Source: Myxococcales bacterium (GTDB taxonomy: Bacteria > Myxococcota_A > Polyangia > Polyangiales > Polyangiaceae). Taken from it: 34,225 bases of DNA. Made by a program: the position numbers and the translations under genes. The notes under the pieces are model-generated. The model was given only the letters and a program-made list of their open reading frames with translations, did no database searches and was not told where the DNA came from. The stretch covers positions 1-34,225 of the forward strand of contig JANXVA010000649.1 of assembly GCA_025351875.1 (NCBI GenBank), read 5' to 3'. Positions 32,224 to 34,225 of the stretch are shown here, piece by piece (the stretch's first letter is position 1; every line of letters starts with the position of its first letter).

Positions 32224-33947
32224 AGGCGCGGCTCCTCACGCTCGCTCGTGAGCTGCGCTCGTCGCCCCTTGCATGGATTCTGTGCGCGGCGTTCGTCGTG
32301 CACGTCATCGGCTTGGCGTGGGGGCTGCCCGCCGCCGACGCGTGGGAGGACGACGGCATCGCGCCGCGCGATTTCCTCGTGGGCGCGTACGAGACCTACC
32401 TCCCGGGGCACTACTTCACCTATCCACCGGTGCACTTGCTCGGCCTGAGCTTGCTCACGTCGCCCGTCTGGGGTCTCGCGCTCGCACGAGCGCCGTCACT
32501 CGCCCAGTCGGACGTGATTTCCACGATGATCCAGGTGCCGACGATGACCGCATTGACGCTGGTGGCGCGGCTCGTGAGCCAGCTCATGGCGCTCGGCATC
32601 ATCTATTTCCTCGCGAAGCTCGCGGAGGAGGTCTGGAGCAAGCGCGCATCGCTGTTCGTCGCGCTCGTGATCGCGATCAACGCGCCGCTCACCTACTACG
32701 CGCACACCAGCAACCTCGATGTCCCCTACATGTTCTGGGCATGCTTCGCGCTGCTCGAGACGGCGCGAACGATCGTACGTCGCGAGCCGCGGCGCCTGCG
32801 TCGCGTGTTTCTCTATGCCGCCCTGGCCGTGGGCACCAAGGACCAAGCCTACGCGATCTTCCTCGCCGGCTTCCCGGTCGCGATCGCCGCGTGGCTCCTG
32901 CTCGACCGCGAGGTGAAGGCCCGTCGCGGAGAGATCGCGCGGCAGCTCGTGATCGGCCTCGCGATCTCCGGCGTGCTCTTCCTGCTCGTGAGCGGCGCGA
33001 TCACGAATCCGAGCGGCTTCCGCGCGCGCATCCACTTCCTCCTCGGGCCTGCGAGCCAGAACCACGCGTATTACGCCTCGAGCTGGGGGGGGCGACTCAA
33101 CATCCTGCGCGACATCGCCGTCGGTTGGGACCGCTTCTATCCGTATCCGTTCGCGGCCGCCGCGCTCGCGGGGCTCTGGGCGCACGTGGCGGGCGCAAGG
33201 CGTGCAGGCACGCCCGAGCGACTGGTGGCCGGGCTCGTTCCGCTGCTCGGCGGGCTCTCGTTCATCCTCTTCTTCAACATGACGGCGCGGCGCACGGAGC
33301 ACCGCTTCGCGATGCCCGAGATGCTCCTGTTCGGCGTCTACGCAGGCGTCGCCTTCGATCGCCTCACGGAGCTCTGCCGCGGGGTGCTGGCGCGTCGAGC
33401 GGCGCTCGCGTCGATGACCGGGCTGCTCGGGTGGGGCCTCTTCGAGTGCGCAGCCGTCGACGCGAACATGCTCCTCGACCCGCGTTACGACACCGAGGCG
33501 TTCCTGGCCGCGGAGGTCCACGAGGGCGACGTCGTCGAGGCGTACGGCGCGAACGCCTACCTCCCGCGTTTCCCGAAGGCGGCGCACGCCACTCGTGTCG
33601 ATCTCTCGTCCCTCTCGACGCGGAACCCTCTTCCCGACGTCCAGGAGATCCAGGCTCCGTTCAACGAGATCGAGTCGCGCAAGCCGCGCTTCATCATCGT
33701 CACTGACGCCTGGGTGTGGCGCTACTTCGCCACGGGTGCGTGGGGAGGCAGAGTGGTCCCGCCCGAGCAGGCCGAGCGCGAGCGCGACGAGCCGAGCCGT
33801 GCGTACTTCCATCGGCTGCACACAGACCAACTCGAGTATCGCCTCGTGCACGTTTCGAAGTTCTCGAGCGGCGTGTGGCCGGCGCGGCCGATTCACCAGA
33901 GCCTCGCGAAGGAGATCCGCATCTTCGAGCGGAAAACGGGCTTGTAG
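32220..33947 (+). CDS. PMT/ArnT-like GT-C glycosyltransferase
   Basis: 575 residues from the ATG at 32220, which overlaps the GT4 stop (ATGA). TM1 is LAWILCAAFVVHVIGLAWGL. The first outer loop carries acidic residues (AWEDDGIAPRDF, D44/D45) and FTYPPVHLLG, then LTYYAHTSNLDVPYMFW, patterns typical of the GT39/PMT-ArnT-like GT-C group. About ten further transmembrane helices and a soluble C-terminal region of about 120 residues follow. Such enzymes use polyprenyl-phosphate sugars and act outside the inner membrane. Coupling to a cytoplasmic GT4 enzyme suggests successive steps of one glycan. The acceptor is not known. Confidence 0.88.
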   Translation: MKARLLTLARELRSSPLAWILCAAFVVHVIGLAWGLPAADAWEDDGIAPRDFLVGAYETYLPGHYFTYPPVHLLGLSLLTSPVWGLALARAPSLAQSDVISTMIQVPTMTALTLVARLVSQLMALGIIYFLAKLAEEVWSKRASLFVALVIAINAPLTYYAHTSNLDVPYMFWACFALLETARTIVRREPRRLRRVFLYAALAVGTKDQAYAIFLAGFPVAIAAWLLLDREVKARRGEIARQLVIGLAISGVLFLLVSGAITNPSGFRARIHFLLGPASQNHAYYASSWGGRLNILRDIAVGWDRFYPYPFAAAALAGLWAHVAGARRAGTPERLVAGLVPLLGGLSFILFFNMTARRTEHRFAMPEMLLFGVYAGVAFDRLTELCRGVLARRAALASMTGLLGWGLFECAAVDANMLLDPRYDTEAFLAAEVHEGDVVEAYGANAYLPRFPKAAHATRVDLSSLSTRNPLPDVQEIQAPFNEIESRKPRFIIVTDAWVWRYFATGAWGGRVVPPEQAERERDEPSRAYFHRLHTDQLEYRLVHVSKFSSGVWPARPIHQSLAKEIRIFERKTGL

Positions 33948-33960
33948 CCGGTCTTTTCCC

Positions 33961-34131
33961 ATGCAAGCTAGACCCCGGATGACGACCGCGCGCGAGGCCG
34001 CTCAAGGCGAGGACACCCGGGAGGGAGCTCCCTCTGGTGTGACTCGCTCGCACGCGCCCGTGCGGGCGCTCTTCCTGAACGACACGTCGAGGAATGGCGG
34101 CCCGGGGCGCACGCTCTTCTACATCCTGAAA
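33961..34131 (+). CDS. N-terminal part of another glycosyltransferase, interrupted
   Basis: Starts at the ATG at 33961 (or ATG 33979), 13 bases after the preceding stop. After about 35 polar residues comes LFLNDTSRNGGPGRTL and then FYILK, the first strand and glycine loop of a GT-B glycosyltransferase. After the Lys codon at 34129-34131 the frame stays open to the window edge, but the residues (SSRSMGRFHGSMTF) no longer look like this family. The continuation appears inverted on the other strand, so this is probably a broken or mis-assembled gene and not a true short protein. Confidence 0.6.
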
Positions 34132-34223
34132 TCCTCGCGGTCCATGGGGCGGTTCCACGGCTCGATGACGTTCTCGACGAGGTTCGGCAAGAAGTGCAGA
34201 TCGTCGACGACCTTGCCACCGAG
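34119..34223 (-). other. Inverted fragment resembling the next part of the same glycosyltransferase
   Basis: On the minus strand, bases 34223 down to about 34129 encode LGGKVVDDLHFLP followed by NLVENVIEPWNRPMDREDF; a stop occurs at 34119-34121, where the frame runs antisense into the plus-strand gene. This resembles the segment that follows the N-terminal strand in the NDTSxxGGPGR group of glycosyltransferases. The natural place for it is downstream on the plus strand, about 25-30 residues after YILK. Confidence 0.5.
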
Positions 34224-34225
34224 CA

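Noticed and set aside
1-34225. CRISPR array, tRNA, rRNA or transposon
   Set aside because: No regularly spaced repeats, cloverleaf-like sequences, rRNA signatures or transposase motifs were seen by eye on either strand.

Overview
The window is very GC-rich DNA with strong third-position G/C bias, so most long antisense and out-of-frame ORFs are shadows. Several features point to a myxobacterium (Myxococcota, Polyangia-like): many lipoproteins with Asp/Gly/Ala/Pro-rich linkers after the lipobox, a membrane Ser/Thr kinase with an HRDVNPSN catalytic loop and a PEGA-like tail, a TPR/PEGA-like envelope protein, and a SWIM-SNF2 ATPase. This assignment is inferred from gene style; no taxonomic marker is present. 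I see no tRNA, rRNA, CRISPR, transposase or phage gene. Both ends cut genes, and the right end looks rearranged.

Left part (1-6118): a 5'-truncated envelope protein overlaps a Cys-rich lipoprotein gene, followed by a 1272-residue SWIM/SNF2 ATPase with an unusual Arg-Gly-Gly repeat linker. A long palindrome follows it and has a diverged sister copy at 25709-25782.

Middle part (6274-20077): a run dominated by secreted lipoproteins. These are a PD40/TolB-like protein with a CXXCH haem motif, a ferritin-like protein with a complete set of di-iron ligands, an Asp-box (BNR) protein coupled to a tiny lipoprotein, an SGNH hydrolase, a formylglycine-generating-enzyme-like protein and an SMP-30-like propeller. 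Between them lie a TerB-like protein, a membrane Ser/Thr kinase, a Rieske oxygenase (CntA/choline-monooxygenase type) and an alpha/beta-hydrolase lipase.

Right part (20485-34225): an envelope glycan/phospho-head-group locus. A plus-strand set has two paralogous polytopic GT-C-like proteins flanking an LtaS-type phosphotransferase. Converging on it is a minus-strand pair: a polytopic protein resembling the eukaryotic GPI ethanolamine-phosphate transferases (PIG-N/PIG-O/PIG-G), translationally coupled to an RND/MMPL transporter. Divergent from that pair is a second plus set: a GT4 glycosyltransferase coupled to a PMT-like GT-C enzyme, then the start of another glycosyltransferase. Together they could build, decorate and export a lipid-linked glycan at the outer face of the inner membrane. 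This is the best candidate for an undescribed system here.

At about 34128-34133 the last glycosyltransferase gene appears to flip orientation: the final ~95 bases read as the next part of the same protein, but on the opposite strand. That suggests an inversion or a fold-back assembly error.
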